Below are positions 1-7,888 of a stretch of 59,384 nt of DNA, one piece after another. Source of the stretch: Paenibacillus kobensis NBRC 15729 (GTDB lineage Bacteria > Bacillota > Bacilli > Paenibacillales > Paenibacillaceae). How positions within the stretch are numbered: position 1 is the first letter of the stretch; every line of letters begins with the position of its first letter. The translations under genes were made by a program, and so were the position numbers. The stretch lies in the NCBI RefSeq assembly GCF_004000825.1, contig NZ_BILZ01000037.1, positions 1 to 59,384 of the forward strand. Direction: 5' to 3'. A model generated the notes under the pieces. That model was not told the DNA's origin. It worked only from the letters and a program-made list of their open reading frames with translations, and searched no databases.

Positions 1-1412
1 GGGCCATCGCCGCCGCTCAGCGCGCCCTGCGCCGCCCATGCGGCGGCAAGAGCCGCGGCGGTCAGCGCAATCGCGCCAGCCGCCGCCGCGCCGTCGATGC
101 CGTAGGCCGGCACGAGCACGGCGTTCAGCAGCGCTTTGAGCGCGGCGGCGCATATGAGCAGCAGCGCCGGCAGCCGAACGCTGCCGCATCCCTGCAGCAC
201 GGCAGCAGACACCGTCTGAACGGCCGCAGCCAGCGTCGTTAAGCCAACGAGAGCCATTGTGCCCGTCGCTTGGTCGTCGGCGAACAGCATAACATTGATC
301 GGCCGCGCAAGCAAGGCGAGACCGAGTGCGGAGCCCGCTCCGATCCACCATGACGCCCGCATTGCAATGCTTGCTTGCAGCCTCGCCTCCTGCCATCCGT
401 TCTGCCGGCGTGCAAGCGCCAGCGACGGAACCAACGCCGAGGCTGCCGCACCGCTGACCATCGCCACCAGCTGCACAAGCGTCTGGCCCCGCCCGTATAA
501 ACCGAACTGGAACATTGCTTCCGCATCGGTCAGATTAGAGCCGCTTAGCAGCCTCGGCACCATGAATGCATCTACGACCGCTGCAAGCGGAACCGCCGCC
601 GCGCCGAATGCCATCGGGAAAGCGAGCTTCCCGAGGCCGCCCATCTCCGATACAAGCTGACGAAGCCTCAGTCGTCGCGGCGTTATAGGCTGCCTGCTAT
701 CTCCCTGCACCGCTGCGCCTGCCGGCACTGCTGCAATGGCGGCCTGCAGGCTGCCCAATTGCTGACGGCGCTGCCTCCATGCCATAAGCGCCATCGCCCC
801 CGCCGCGCCTGCGGCCGAGCCGGCCATCGCGCCTGCGGCAATATCACCGTCCTGCCAGGCGTTCGACATACCCCAGGCCAGCATCCCCGCCATGACAGCA
901 ACGCGCAGCACTTGCTCGGTCACTTGCGATAGCGCGGAAGCCGGCATATCGTTCATCCCTTGCGAATAGCCGCGAAGAGCCGACAGTGCCGGCACAAACC
1001 AGAGGGCGAATGCGATCGACCGGATCGCCCCAGCCGTCTCTTCGTCGCCGATCGCCGCTGCGATTGCCGGCGCGCCCAGCCACATCAGCGCAAAACCTGC
1101 CGCCCCTGTGAGGCCGAGCAGCCAGAGCGCCGCCCGCTTCGCGCTGCGCGCACCCGCACGGTCGCCGTCAGCCAACCGCTTGGCGACGATGATCGCCACC
1201 GCAGGCGGCAGCCCGGCCGTCGCGGCAACGAGCAGCATTTGATACAGCGGATATACCGCATTGTAGATGCCGAACACGCGGTCGCCGGCTAAATTTTGCA
1301 GCGGGATTTTCTGAAGCACGCCTATCATCTTCGATAGAATCATAGCCGCGGCCATAAGCAGCGCGCCGTTCCACACCGAATTTCGGCGTTCATTCACCGT
1401 TACACTGTTCAT
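1..1412 (-). CDS. yabM: YabM/SpoVB-like polysaccharide flippase (MOP superfamily), 3' end outside window
   Basis: An uninterrupted minus-strand frame runs from ATG at 1412 to the first base of the window, about 470 codons without a stop, so the C-terminus lies outside. The product begins MNSVTVNERRNSVWNGALLM and is a string of hydrophobic helices. Early motifs such as AAAMILSKMIGVLQKIPL and FGIYNAVYPLYQMLLVAATAG are typical of SpoVB/YabM oligosaccharide flippases of the MOP superfamily. These are inner-membrane proteins of 500-550 aa that move lipid-linked glycans; in spore formers several paralogs serve cortex or coat glycan synthesis. The start is supported by GGAGAGG about 10 bases upstream. 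Bacillus also has yabM just downstream of spoVT. The substrate cannot be read from sequence. Confidence 0.85.
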   Translation of the reverse strand, partial: MNSVTVNERRNSVWNGALLMAAAMILSKMIGVLQKIPLQNLAGDRVFGIYNAVYPLYQMLLVAATAGLPPAVAIIVAKRLADGDRAGARSAKRAALWLLGLTGAAGFALMWLGAPAIAAAIGDEETAGAIRSIAFALWFVPALSALRGYSQGMNDMPASALSQVTEQVLRVAVMAGMLAWGMSNAWQDGDIAAGAMAGSAAGAAGAMALMAWRQRRQQLGSLQAAIAAVPAGAAVQGDSRQPITPRRLRLRQLVSEMGGLGKLAFPMAFGAAAVPLAAVVDAFMVPRLLSGSNLTDAEAMFQFGLYGRGQTLVQLVAMVSGAAASALVPSLALARRQNGWQEARLQASIAMRASWWIGAGSALGLALLARPINVMLFADDQATGTMALVGLTTLAAAVQTVSAAVLQGCGSVRLPALLLICAAALKALLNAVLVPAYGIDGAAAAGAIALTAAALAAAWAAQGALSGGDG

Positions 1413-1568
1413 TCTTATCCGTTACCTCTCCTATAATACGATTGCTCCATTATAACAGGAAAAAGAATAGAGCAGGCCTATACTCCCCTATGAATAATCG
1501 ATTGCCGCCAAGCTCGCGAGGAGCGGAACTAGAGACCTATTCGGCATTCGCTCGTTAGCCTCAACATC

Positions 1569-1596
1569 GCATATGCAAACATATGTTTGCATATGC
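1569..1596. repeat. 28-bp perfect palindrome between yabM and the ydjM-like gene
   Basis: The half-site GCATATGCAAACAT is followed immediately by its exact reverse complement, so all 28 bases are self-complementary. Nested CATATG and GCATATGC motifs lie inside. It sits in the divergent intergenic region, about 64 bp upstream of the plus-strand TTG start at 1660 and 157 bp upstream of yabM. It could be an operator for a dimeric regulator or a cruciform or hairpin. There is no T-run of terminator type next to it. Confidence 0.6.
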
Positions 1597-1659
1597 CTGT
1601 TATTTTTACTACAATGATCGTACTGCATTACACCCATGTCATTGAAAGGCGGTGCGCCA

Positions 1660-2385
1660 TTGAAAGGTTCCACACATCTTGTCGTCAGCACCGGCATATC
1701 GCTGTCCATATCCGCCTTGCTGGATGTATCCTTAACGCCTGCGGCGGCGGCCGCAGCCGTCATCGGCAGTCTGCTGCCCGATCTCGACGAGCCGAATGGC
1801 ATGCTCGCCAACCGGACGTTCCCGAAGCCGGCGATCCGGGCGCTTCAGATCGCGTTGTTGCTCGCGGCCGGGGCGGCCGTCTGGCTCACCCGTGCGCAAT
1901 ACCCTCTGAACTGGGCGGCCGGCGCCGTTATCGGGCTGACAGCCATCGCTTCAACCCGCTGGCTGCGCCAGCTGCTCATGCTTATTGTCGGCGGAGCGCT
2001 CACGATAGGCGGCACCGTATATGATGCAAGGTTGACCGCCGCTGGACTGACGCTCGTCATCTGTGCTCTCGTTCCCCATCGCGGCTTCACGCACACGCTG
2101 TATGCAACCGCATTCTGGAGCGCCGCGCTGTATTGGATGGCACCGCAATCGCCCGCAGTTCCGATCGCAGGCGGTCTGTCCTACTTGCTTCATCTGTTAG
2201 CCGACGCTTTGTCGCAGCGGGGCATTCAGCCGCTGCCTCCGCTGCCATGGAAACTGCGCATTCCGCTCATGCGCTCCGGCAAATCCAGCGCCGCCGTCGT
2301 AGAGACGGCCGCCATTGGCGTCACGTTCATCTTCGCATGGATCGTCTTCTTTCAAATGGGCGGCTGGCGGTTATGGATGCATTAA
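1660..2385 (+). CDS. YdjM-family membrane-bound putative metal-dependent hydrolase
   Basis: The product is a multi-pass membrane protein of the YdjM (DUF457) family. It carries the family's conserved acidic and histidine motifs: an N-terminal KGSTHL, GSLLPDLDEPNG near residue 35, PHRGFTHTL in the middle and YLLHLLADALSQRGIQPLPP toward the C-terminus. Family members are annotated as membrane-bound metal-dependent hydrolases, but no substrate is established. I place the start at TTG 1660 rather than ATG 1636: AAAGGCGG lies 7 bases before the TTG, and relatives usually begin M-K-x-x-T-H. Length is then 241 aa. It stands with the serine hydrolase behind it in a two-gene plus-strand group between yabM and spoVT, unlike the Bacillus order. 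Confidence 0.72.
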   Translation: MKGSTHLVVSTGISLSISALLDVSLTPAAAAAAVIGSLLPDLDEPNGMLANRTFPKPAIRALQIALLLAAGAAVWLTRAQYPLNWAAGAVIGLTAIASTRWLRQLLMLIVGGALTIGGTVYDARLTAAGLTLVICALVPHRGFTHTLYATAFWSAALYWMAPQSPAVPIAGGLSYLLHLLADALSQRGIQPLPPLPWKLRIPLMRSGKSSAAVVETAAIGVTFIFAWIVFFQMGGWRLWMH

Positions 2386-2440
2386 ACGGAACGTTACTTC
2401 CATTCTTTCGTATTCCTTCTTACCGTAAGGAGGAGATCGA

Positions 2441-3574
2441 GTGGAATTTATTATTTTGACCGTTATACTCATCATTCTGGTACCTATGTATGCAAGACGA
2501 AGGATAAGACAGCGCATCAATCGCAAAGGCAATGCCATTCTAAGGTTTATCGAGCAGCATCCCGAACAATCTTCCGCGCAGATCATTCATAACGGGGAAG
2601 TACTGTTCGAGGCGCATCCTGACCGATTGATGCCGCTAGCCAGCACCGTCAAAATTATCGTTGCCATCGAATACGCGAAGCAAGCTGCATCGGGGCGTAT
2701 TCAGCCTGATAGACTAGTTATGCTAAGTGAGTTGGACCGTTTCTATCTCAAGGATTTGGATGGCGACGCGCACCCGAACTGGATTGCATTCCTAGGAGAG
2801 AACGACCGGATCACGAACGATAGCATCCGGTTGGAGGAAGTAGCGAAAGGCATGATCCAATTCAGCTCGAATGCAAATGCGGAATACTTAATGGAGCAAC
2901 TCGGCCTCGACAACATTAACCGGAATTTAATAGAGTTAGGACTTACCCGTCATGAACCTCTATACCCTTTTGTATCGAGCCTTCTTATTCCGTATGAATG
3001 GTCGAAGCAATATTCTGGCCTTCCCCCTGAAGAAGCCGTGAGCCAAGCGAAATCCAGCCTTCGCGAAATGTCTCCTGATGAGTTCCGCAAGCAAGCTTAT
3101 CGTATTCATCTGCTGCTGCAAGCGGATACGGACGGTTCTTATAAAACATCGGCCGATCTTCACAGCTGGTACGACACGGACTGGGACAAGATGAACTCCG
3201 AACGCTTCATCTCTTCCACGACCAGGGAATACGTCACCATCATGCGGTATATCAATGCCGGCAACTACTATGATCCAACAGTTCAAACTCATTTAAAAAT
3301 CATACTAGAAGCAATTATGGAGCATCCGAGCAATCAGCAATGGCTGACGCAAGCCGGCAGGAAAGGCGGATCAACCGCCTGCATTTTAACAGAAGCCATC
3401 TACGCTGAAGATAAGCAGGGCAATGCGACCGAGGCTGCGATTTTCTTCAACGAACTGAATCCCGAATTGGTCGAGAAACTGTCCGCCTTAATGAACGGAT
3501 TCGAGCTTCTGTTGCTCAAGGATCCCGAATTCCGGGAACAACTGAAACAACAGCGGGCTTTGTCTGCGTCATAG
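2441..3574 (+). CDS. Beta-lactamase-like serine hydrolase with N-terminal membrane anchor
   Basis: This 377-residue protein has one hydrophobic N-terminal segment (about residues 1-17) followed by RRRIRQRINRK, so it is probably a signal-anchored extracytoplasmic enzyme. The rest has the penicillin-recognising serine-hydrolase layout. The nucleophile motif STVK (SxxK) is at about residue 68, an SSN motif (SxN) lies in IQFSSNANAEYL, and KGG, the KTG equivalent, lies in GRKGGSTACIL. Family members include class A beta-lactamases and DD-peptidases; the long N-terminus and weak KGG box argue against assigning antibiotic resistance. The start is GTG at 2441, supported by AAGGAGGAG about 8 bases upstream. 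Confidence 0.7.
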   Translation: MEFIILTVILIILVPMYARRRIRQRINRKGNAILRFIEQHPEQSSAQIIHNGEVLFEAHPDRLMPLASTVKIIVAIEYAKQAASGRIQPDRLVMLSELDRFYLKDLDGDAHPNWIAFLGENDRITNDSIRLEEVAKGMIQFSSNANAEYLMEQLGLDNINRNLIELGLTRHEPLYPFVSSLLIPYEWSKQYSGLPPEEAVSQAKSSLREMSPDEFRKQAYRIHLLLQADTDGSYKTSADLHSWYDTDWDKMNSERFISSTTREYVTIMRYINAGNYYDPTVQTHLKIILEAIMEHPSNQQWLTQAGRKGGSTACILTEAIYAEDKQGNATEAAIFFNELNPELVEKLSALMNGFELLLLKDPEFREQLKQQRALSAS

Positions 3575-3588
3575 AGGCAGCACAACAA

Positions 3589-3636
3589 ACAGCCTTCCCC
3601 ATGCCGGGCCTGCGGCCCTAGCTGCGAGAAGGCTGT
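3589..3636. terminator. Hairpin between converging genes
   Basis: ACAGCCTTC (3589-3597) pairs with GAAGGCTGT (3628-3636), and GGGCC-TGC-GGCCC forms an inner hairpin. It lies between the plus-strand serine hydrolase and the minus-strand spoVT, so it can serve both. There is no strong T-run. Confidence 0.55.
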
Positions 3637-3666
3637 AATATTCGTACAGGATACGGCGGAACGGGA

Positions 3667-4209
3667 CTACTGCTCCATCTGCTTGGCCAGAAAGCCGGCC
3701 GCTGTTTCCGCCATCTTTTGTTCCATCTGCGCCATCTTCACGTTGTCTTCCTTAGAGAGCAGAACAACCGTGCCGATCGGATCGCCGCCTGCAATGATTG
3801 GTGCCGCGACGTAAGAAGCGTACGTTTCGTTCAAATCCTTAATAAGTTCGAAAGAGCCGCTGTTCGTTTCCACGACCGTCTTCCGATTCTCCATACAATT
3901 CTCTAGAATGCTGCCGACCGCCTTGTCCATAAATTCCTTCTTGGAAGCGCCAGCCACTGCAATGATGGTGTCACGGTCCGAAATCATCGTTACATGGCCC
4001 GTGCTTTCGGACAACGATTCTGCATATTCCTTCGCGAAATCGCCAAGCTCGCCAATCGGTGAATACTTCTTCAAGATAACCTCGCCATCGCGGTCCACGA
4101 AAATTTCCAGCGGATCGCCCTCGCGGATGCGAAGCGTTCTGCGAATTTCCTTCGGGATTACTACACGGCCAAGATCGTCGATGCGACGCACAATACCAGT
4201 TGCTTTCAT
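3667..4209 (-). CDS. spoVT: Stage V sporulation protein T (AbrB-type regulator with GAF domain)
   Basis: The 180-aa product begins MKATGIVRRIDDLGRVVIPK, the swapped-hairpin AbrB DNA-binding domain (about residues 1-50). A C-terminal GAF-like domain follows (about 55-180: FAKEYAESLSESTGHVTMIS and later VAAPIIAGGDPIGTVVLLSK). In Bacillus SpoVT is a forespore regulator that adjusts sigma-G-dependent genes during late sporulation and germination. I use ATG 4209, where family members start, rather than an in-frame ATG at 4248; AGTGGGG lies about 9 bases upstream. In Bacillus spoVT directly follows mfd, but here about 27 kb separates them. Confidence 0.95.
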   Translation of the reverse strand: MKATGIVRRIDDLGRVVIPKEIRRTLRIREGDPLEIFVDRDGEVILKKYSPIGELGDFAKEYAESLSESTGHVTMISDRDTIIAVAGASKKEFMDKAVGSILENCMENRKTVVETNSGSFELIKDLNETYASYVAAPIIAGGDPIGTVVLLSKEDNVKMAQMEQKMAETAAGFLAKQMEQ

Positions 4210-4348
4210 GTCTTGTTGCCCCACTTTCCCTGAAGATTTTAAGTCCACTGGATACCTGCCGCCGGTTATCGCACTGTGAAGGAAGCTGTGTTACGTTCCG
4301 AATTCTTGCCTGCTATAAGCGTGAGTCAACCGCCGCTCGTCCGTCCGC

Positions 4349-4384
4349 TTATATTTTGTAGAAGGGATGTTGGAACTTGACCAT
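4349..4384 (-). CDS. Possible 11-codon leader peptide upstream of spoVT
   Basis: GGGAGGGGATG is followed 7-8 bases later by ATG at 4384. The frame reads MVKFQHPFYKI and stops at 4349, 139 bases upstream of spoVT. The strong ribosome-binding site is what draws attention. TGAATA just upstream also resembles a sigma-F/G -35 element, so the region may simply be the spoVT promoter. No family is recognised. Confidence 0.25.
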   Translation of the reverse strand: MVKFQHPFYKI

Positions 4385-4439
4385 AGTATTCATCCCCTCC
4401 CATTTTCTTATTCGCCGCCTAAACGGAGTAGCTGAAACC

Positions 4440-4560
4440 TGACTTTTCACCGAAATGCCCGAAAGTTCCCGGTTCCGGCCCGTCGCTTGACGAATTTCCA
4501 CCTTTTTACGGAACCAGCGCCACTTGCTCCCGGCTGAAGGAACCCGCTCGGGCGGGCACT
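4440..4560. other. Inverted-repeat-rich segment between the ECF transporter and spoVT, possible structured RNA
   Basis: On the minus strand GGTTCCG pairs with CGGAACC across about 35 bases that contain the hairpin CGTC-AAGC-GACG. CCCGC-CCGA-GCGGG lies before it and ACTTTC...GAAAAGT after it. The segment directly follows the stop codon of the fused CbiQ-CbiO gene. It does not match a riboswitch consensus that I recognise (cobalamin, NiCo, T-box, yybP). It may be a complex terminator, a leader or a small RNA; the strand is undecided. The remainder of 4210-4440 has no recognisable gene. Confidence 0.35.
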
Positions 4561-4561
4561 G

Positions 4562-6268
4562 TTATCTTTCCCGCTGTCTGGACTCTCCATCCATTCTTTT
4601 GAACAATCGTCCTTTCGTTCCTTCTCCGCCCCTGGCCATAAGCTGCCAAATCGCTTGCGCTGCGTCCCGAACGGTGCGCGGACGTACATGGTCCATCTCT
4701 TGCAGCAATCGGAACGGCCTCGCCAATCTCGGCAAATGCAAATCCGCCTTCGTCAGCAGCCGGTCATCGAACAGCAAGTCCGCTGTACCGGAGGCAAGCA
4801 GCTTGCCGTCCTTCAGGATAAGCACATCCGTCGCCCATTCGACCGCAAAATCGACATCATGCGTCGCCACGAGCAGCGTATAGCCGTCTTCGTGCATTTG
4901 CTCCAGCAGCCGCTGCAGCTCGTCACGGCTTCTTGGATCGAGAAACGCCATCGGTTCGTCCAAAATAACCATTTCCGGCCGCATCGCCAGTACCCCTGCA
5001 ATCGCAACCCGTCTCTTCTGTCCATAGCTAAGCTCAAAAGGCGACCAGCGCCGGTATTCGCTCATCCCGACCGCTTTCAGCGCCTCCGCAACCCGCTCTT
5101 CTACGTCCTGCTCGGACAGTCCCAGATTACGCGGCCCGAATGCGACATCCTCCTCTACGGTCGAAGAGAAAATCTGATCGTCCGGATCCTGATAGACGAC
5201 ACCAATTCTGCGGCGAAGCCGCAGCGCGTTGTCTCTCGTCATCACTTCGCCGAATACCGTTACGACTCCGCCCGCCGGCTGCTCCAGACCGTTCAACAGT
5301 GAAATGAGCGTCGACTTGCCCGCTCCGTTCGGCCCCATCAGGACAGCCTTCGCACCACGCTCCAAATGAAATGTAATCCCGCGCAGCGCTTCCATTTGTC
5401 CGTACCGATAAGTAACCTCTTGCACTTGCATCGCTTGCATCGCTTGTATCGCCATCTCCGTCTCTCCCTCCTGCTCTTGCCGCTCAGAATCTGCTGAAGC
5501 CGCGTACTGAGTGCCGTTGCCGACAATTCCGACCTCAAATCCAGCTCCAAAGCCTCCGCGGGCGGCTATCGATTGATAGATTCTGCCGCTGCGGCTGTAC
5601 GCCCGAAGGAACAATACACCGAGCAGCTCGCCGAACCGGCGGTATGCGCTCTTCTTCCACAGCCAACCGTCGAGCCGAAGCCCGCGGGATTGCTGCGCTT
5701 TCACCATGCTGCGCACCTCTTCCTTCAATAATACGAGGTAGCGCAGCATGAGGCCGACGATTTCGAGCAGTACGGCAGGCACGCCGAGCGCCCGCATGCT
5801 TTTGATCAGTTCGAAGATGGGGGTCGACAGAAGGAGATAGGTGACGAGCAGATTGGCGCACACGATTTTCAGCAGCAGAACAAACGCCCGCTCCACGCCC
5901 TCCTCCGTCGCGGCTTTGCCCATGAAATGAAAAATTAACGTTTCTCCTGTCGTGTGCTGGAACGGAACAAATACAATCGCGCCTAAAGCGAACGGAACGA
6001 TAAGCAGCAGTCTCTTGCCGATCGTCCGCAGCGGAATGCCATGCCAAAGCATGCCGAATAGAAAACATCCTGCCGTCCCCATCAGGACAGCAGGATGCCG
6101 AAAGAACATAACCGTGGCCAGCAGGCCCAGAACACTTAACAGCTTCATACTCGTTCGTCTGCTTCTTCGGGCTTGTGATTCCGGATCCGGGGCTGGATTG
6201 CCCAGGTTCGGTTGATCGTTAGCCGTTGTCATGCTTGAGCTTAATTCCGTCAGGTGCCGATTGCTCAT
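4562..6268 (-). CDS. ECF cobalt/nickel transporter, fused T component (CbiQ) and ATPase (CbiO)
   Basis: One 568-residue chain carries two normally separate subunits. Residues about 40-245 form a CbiQ-like transmembrane T component with the two Ala-Arg-Gly coupling motifs AQQSRG (191-196) and SIAARGG (233-239). After a linker, residues about 278-530 are a CbiO ATPase: Walker A GPNGAGKST (312-320), Q-loop Q360, signature LSYGQ (413-417), Walker B VILDEP (434-439), His470. It completes the transporter encoded with the CbiM and PDGLE genes and overlaps the PDGLE gene by 50 bases. The start follows GGAGG by 8 bases. No frameshift is evident. The metal, nickel or cobalt, cannot be read from sequence; the nitrogen-control site upstream favours nickel. 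Confidence 0.9.
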   Translation of the reverse strand: MSNRHLTELSSSMTTANDQPNLGNPAPDPESQARRSRRTSMKLLSVLGLLATVMFFRHPAVLMGTAGCFLFGMLWHGIPLRTIGKRLLLIVPFALGAIVFVPFQHTTGETLIFHFMGKAATEEGVERAFVLLLKIVCANLLVTYLLLSTPIFELIKSMRALGVPAVLLEIVGLMLRYLVLLKEEVRSMVKAQQSRGLRLDGWLWKKSAYRRFGELLGVLFLRAYSRSGRIYQSIAARGGFGAGFEVGIVGNGTQYAASADSERQEQEGETEMAIQAMQAMQVQEVTYRYGQMEALRGITFHLERGAKAVLMGPNGAGKSTLISLLNGLEQPAGGVVTVFGEVMTRDNALRLRRRIGVVYQDPDDQIFSSTVEEDVAFGPRNLGLSEQDVEERVAEALKAVGMSEYRRWSPFELSYGQKRRVAIAGVLAMRPEMVILDEPMAFLDPRSRDELQRLLEQMHEDGYTLLVATHDVDFAVEWATDVLILKDGKLLASGTADLLFDDRLLTKADLHLPRLARPFRLLQEMDHVRPRTVRDAAQAIWQLMARGGEGTKGRLFKRMDGESRQRER

Positions 6269-6581
6269 TCCGACCGCCTCCGCTTCGCGTTAATAATCGG
6301 GTCAACCCCCATAGCGCGCCTGCCATTACCGCAATCCCAATCAATCCGGTTAAGCCGACACTGGCCGCCGTCCACTTGATGCTAGACAACTCGTAACCCG
6401 GAATCAGGGCCAGCTTATTCCATGCGGTTGCTTGATGCAGAAATCCGTGATCCTCAGCTACACGTTCCAATCCGTCAGGATGGGAAGAAGCCCAAGGCGA
6501 CAGAACGGCCGCCGTTGCAATCGTAATAACGGCCATTACAATCCACTTCGTTCTATGCGCGGTGACGCGGAACGTTCTCAT
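6219..6581 (-). CDS. PDGLE-domain ECF metal-transport component (CbiN/NikN-like)
   Basis: This 120-aa protein has a transmembrane segment at about residues 12-32, an extracytoplasmic loop with the hallmark SHPDGLERVAED (about 33-44), and a second transmembrane segment at about 76-97. PDGLE proteins replace or resemble CbiN/NikN, the small subunit that helps CbiM load metal ions in ECF transporters. The gene overlaps cbiM by 29 bases and the CbiQ-CbiO gene by 50, so the three are surely co-translated. The C-terminal tail is polar and cytoplasmic. Confidence 0.85.
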   Translation of the reverse strand: MRTFRVTAHRTKWIVMAVITIATAAVLSPWASSHPDGLERVAEDHGFLHQATAWNKLALIPGYELSSIKWTAASVGLTGLIGIAVMAGALWGLTRLLTRSGGGRNEQSAPDGIKLKHDNG

Positions 6582-7218
6582 ACGCCGCCTGTCCCCCTCT
6601 CGCGGGAATAGCTGTGCTTCTCTCCATGAGATAGCCCGTCACAAGCATCGTGATAACACCCTCCCCGATGCCGATAAGCATATGCCAGCCCACCATCGCT
6701 TGTATCGCGGTTGCAAGTTCGAATGTGCCGGACAAGGCAAGAAGCAATGCCACGCCCGAAGCGGCGGCGACGATCGACATCCAAGATGCAATGAACGTCA
6801 AAGCCGCCCTTCCTCGGCCTTTTAACAGTTTAATACCTAACATATATATTCCATTTCCTGTGAAACAACCGATAAAACCCGTGCACAAAATGTTCGCTCC
6901 CAGCACCGTAATGCCACCATCTTGAAACACAATTGCCTGTACCAGCAGCACTGCAGCCATAACGATCGTTCCTATCCACGGACCGAATAGAATAGAGGTC
7001 ATCGCTCCGCCTAGGAAGTGGCCGGAAGTGGCGCCTGCTATAGGAAAATTAATCATTTGCGCCGCAAAAACAAATGCGCCGATTAAGGCGACCATCGGAA
7101 TTTTGTTCGGCTCCAGCGACAGCTTCGACTTGCGCAGGCTGTAGCTCACCGCCCCAGCACCGATGATGGTCGTCGAGATCCATGTCTTCGCGTCTAGAAA
7201 CCCATCGGGTATGTGCAT
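6553..7218 (-). CDS. cbiM: ECF transporter substrate-capture protein CbiM/NikM
   Basis: The protein begins MHIPDGFLD, the invariant N-terminus of CbiM/NikM in which Met1 and His2 take part in metal binding. For that reason I choose ATG 7218 over ATG 7224; GGCGGTGA also lies 6 bases before 7218. About seven hydrophobic helices follow. The motifs INFPIAGATSGHFLGGAM (about residues 57-75) and HMLIGIGEG near the C-terminus are typical. It is the integral-membrane S component for Ni2+ or Co2+. A sigma-A-like promoter at 7270-7298 and a GlnR/TnrA-type operator at 7240-7256 precede it. I see no cobalamin riboswitch, which argues against simple B12 control. Confidence 0.93.
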   Translation of the reverse strand: MHIPDGFLDAKTWISTTIIGAGAVSYSLRKSKLSLEPNKIPMVALIGAFVFAAQMINFPIAGATSGHFLGGAMTSILFGPWIGTIVMAAVLLVQAIVFQDGGITVLGANILCTGFIGCFTGNGIYMLGIKLLKGRGRAALTFIASWMSIVAAASGVALLLALSGTFELATAIQAMVGWHMLIGIGEGVITMLVTGYLMERSTAIPARGGQAAYENVPRHRA

Positions 7219-7239
7219 CGTCATTCACCGCCCCACTAA

Positions 7240-7256
7240 TGTCAGATAATCTAACA
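7240..7256 (-). promoter_or_regulatory. GlnR/TnrA-type operator upstream of cbiM
   Basis: TGTCAGATAATCTAACA matches TGTNA-N7-TNACA at every fixed position. It lies about 14 bases downstream of the predicted -10 element and 22 bases upstream of the cbiM start, a position that would suit repression. Confidence 0.65.
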
Positions 7257-7269
7257 TGGACTTTTTTCC

Positions 7270-7298
7270 ATTATCGTTCATTCCCCCACTTTCGTCAA
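7270..7298 (-). promoter_or_regulatory. Predicted sigma-A promoter of the metal-transport operon
   Basis: On the minus strand TTGACG (7293-7298) and GATAAT (7270-7275) are separated by 17 bp; each hexamer matches consensus at five of six positions. The start point would fall just before the operator at 7240-7256. Confidence 0.6.
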
Positions 7299-7438
7299 GC
7301 AGTTAACAACGCAAATACACGCCGCTTCCTTACTCTCTTCCTGAGGCTTTTCCCTGTTCAATTGATTAACAATGTAAGGTTTGACTGGCGCGGTTGCAGT
7401 CCATCAGCGGGCAGCTTCATCGACTCCATTCGAACGAG

Positions 7439-7797
7439 CTGCACTTTGTGCAGGATTTCGATTCACACATCGACGCACCCCCGTTTCCGACGCTGATTCA
7501 ACGCTTTGGTGCTCAGTTTCATACCGGCGCGCCTAAGGCTCACTGCGAACGTGGGCATTCCTGCAGATTGTGCAGGATTTCACCCCGCTCTCGCCGCCAC
7601 AAAGCAAAATCCCTGCACAAAGTGCAGGGATTTAACCCTTCCATCGCCTAATCCCCCCGAGAGCACCACAAATGCCTGCACATTATGCAGTAACTATCTT
7701 TCGCATCGGCTCAATCGTCGAAATTACTGTAGGTTGTGCAGGATTCTCCTACAACTCATTTTAGACTGGGATCATCCTGCTCCTACACTCAGTGCAG
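7439..7797. repeat. Left array of CTGCAC-NNN-GTGCAG palindromes
   Basis: Six 15-bp palindromic units lie at 7439-7453, 7561-7575, 7613-7627, 7676-7690, 7727-7741 and 7783-7797. The first and third are perfect (CTGCAC + 3 + GTGCAG), and the third extends to an 11-bp stem at 7608-7632 with AATCCCTGCAC. The others have shorter stems or one mismatch. Segment 7575-7727 is clearly homologous to 8730-8882 on the other side of the nuclease gene, with the same spacing. The rest of 7219-7888 holds no recognisable gene. Confidence 0.85.
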
Positions 7798-7888
7798 AAG
7801 CAAGATTCACACGACGGCACTCTGCCATATGTGACTATGAGGGCCTTCACACCTACATTTCTACCTAACGAGATGAAAATTTTTGTGC

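Noticed and set aside
7394-7868. Overlapping plus-strand ORFs upstream of cbiM
   Set aside because: They read through the palindrome array and share repeated codons only because of the repeats.
7219-7888. Cobalamin riboswitch upstream of cbiM
   Set aside because: No B12-box sequence (GCCACTG) or comparable core was found on the minus strand.
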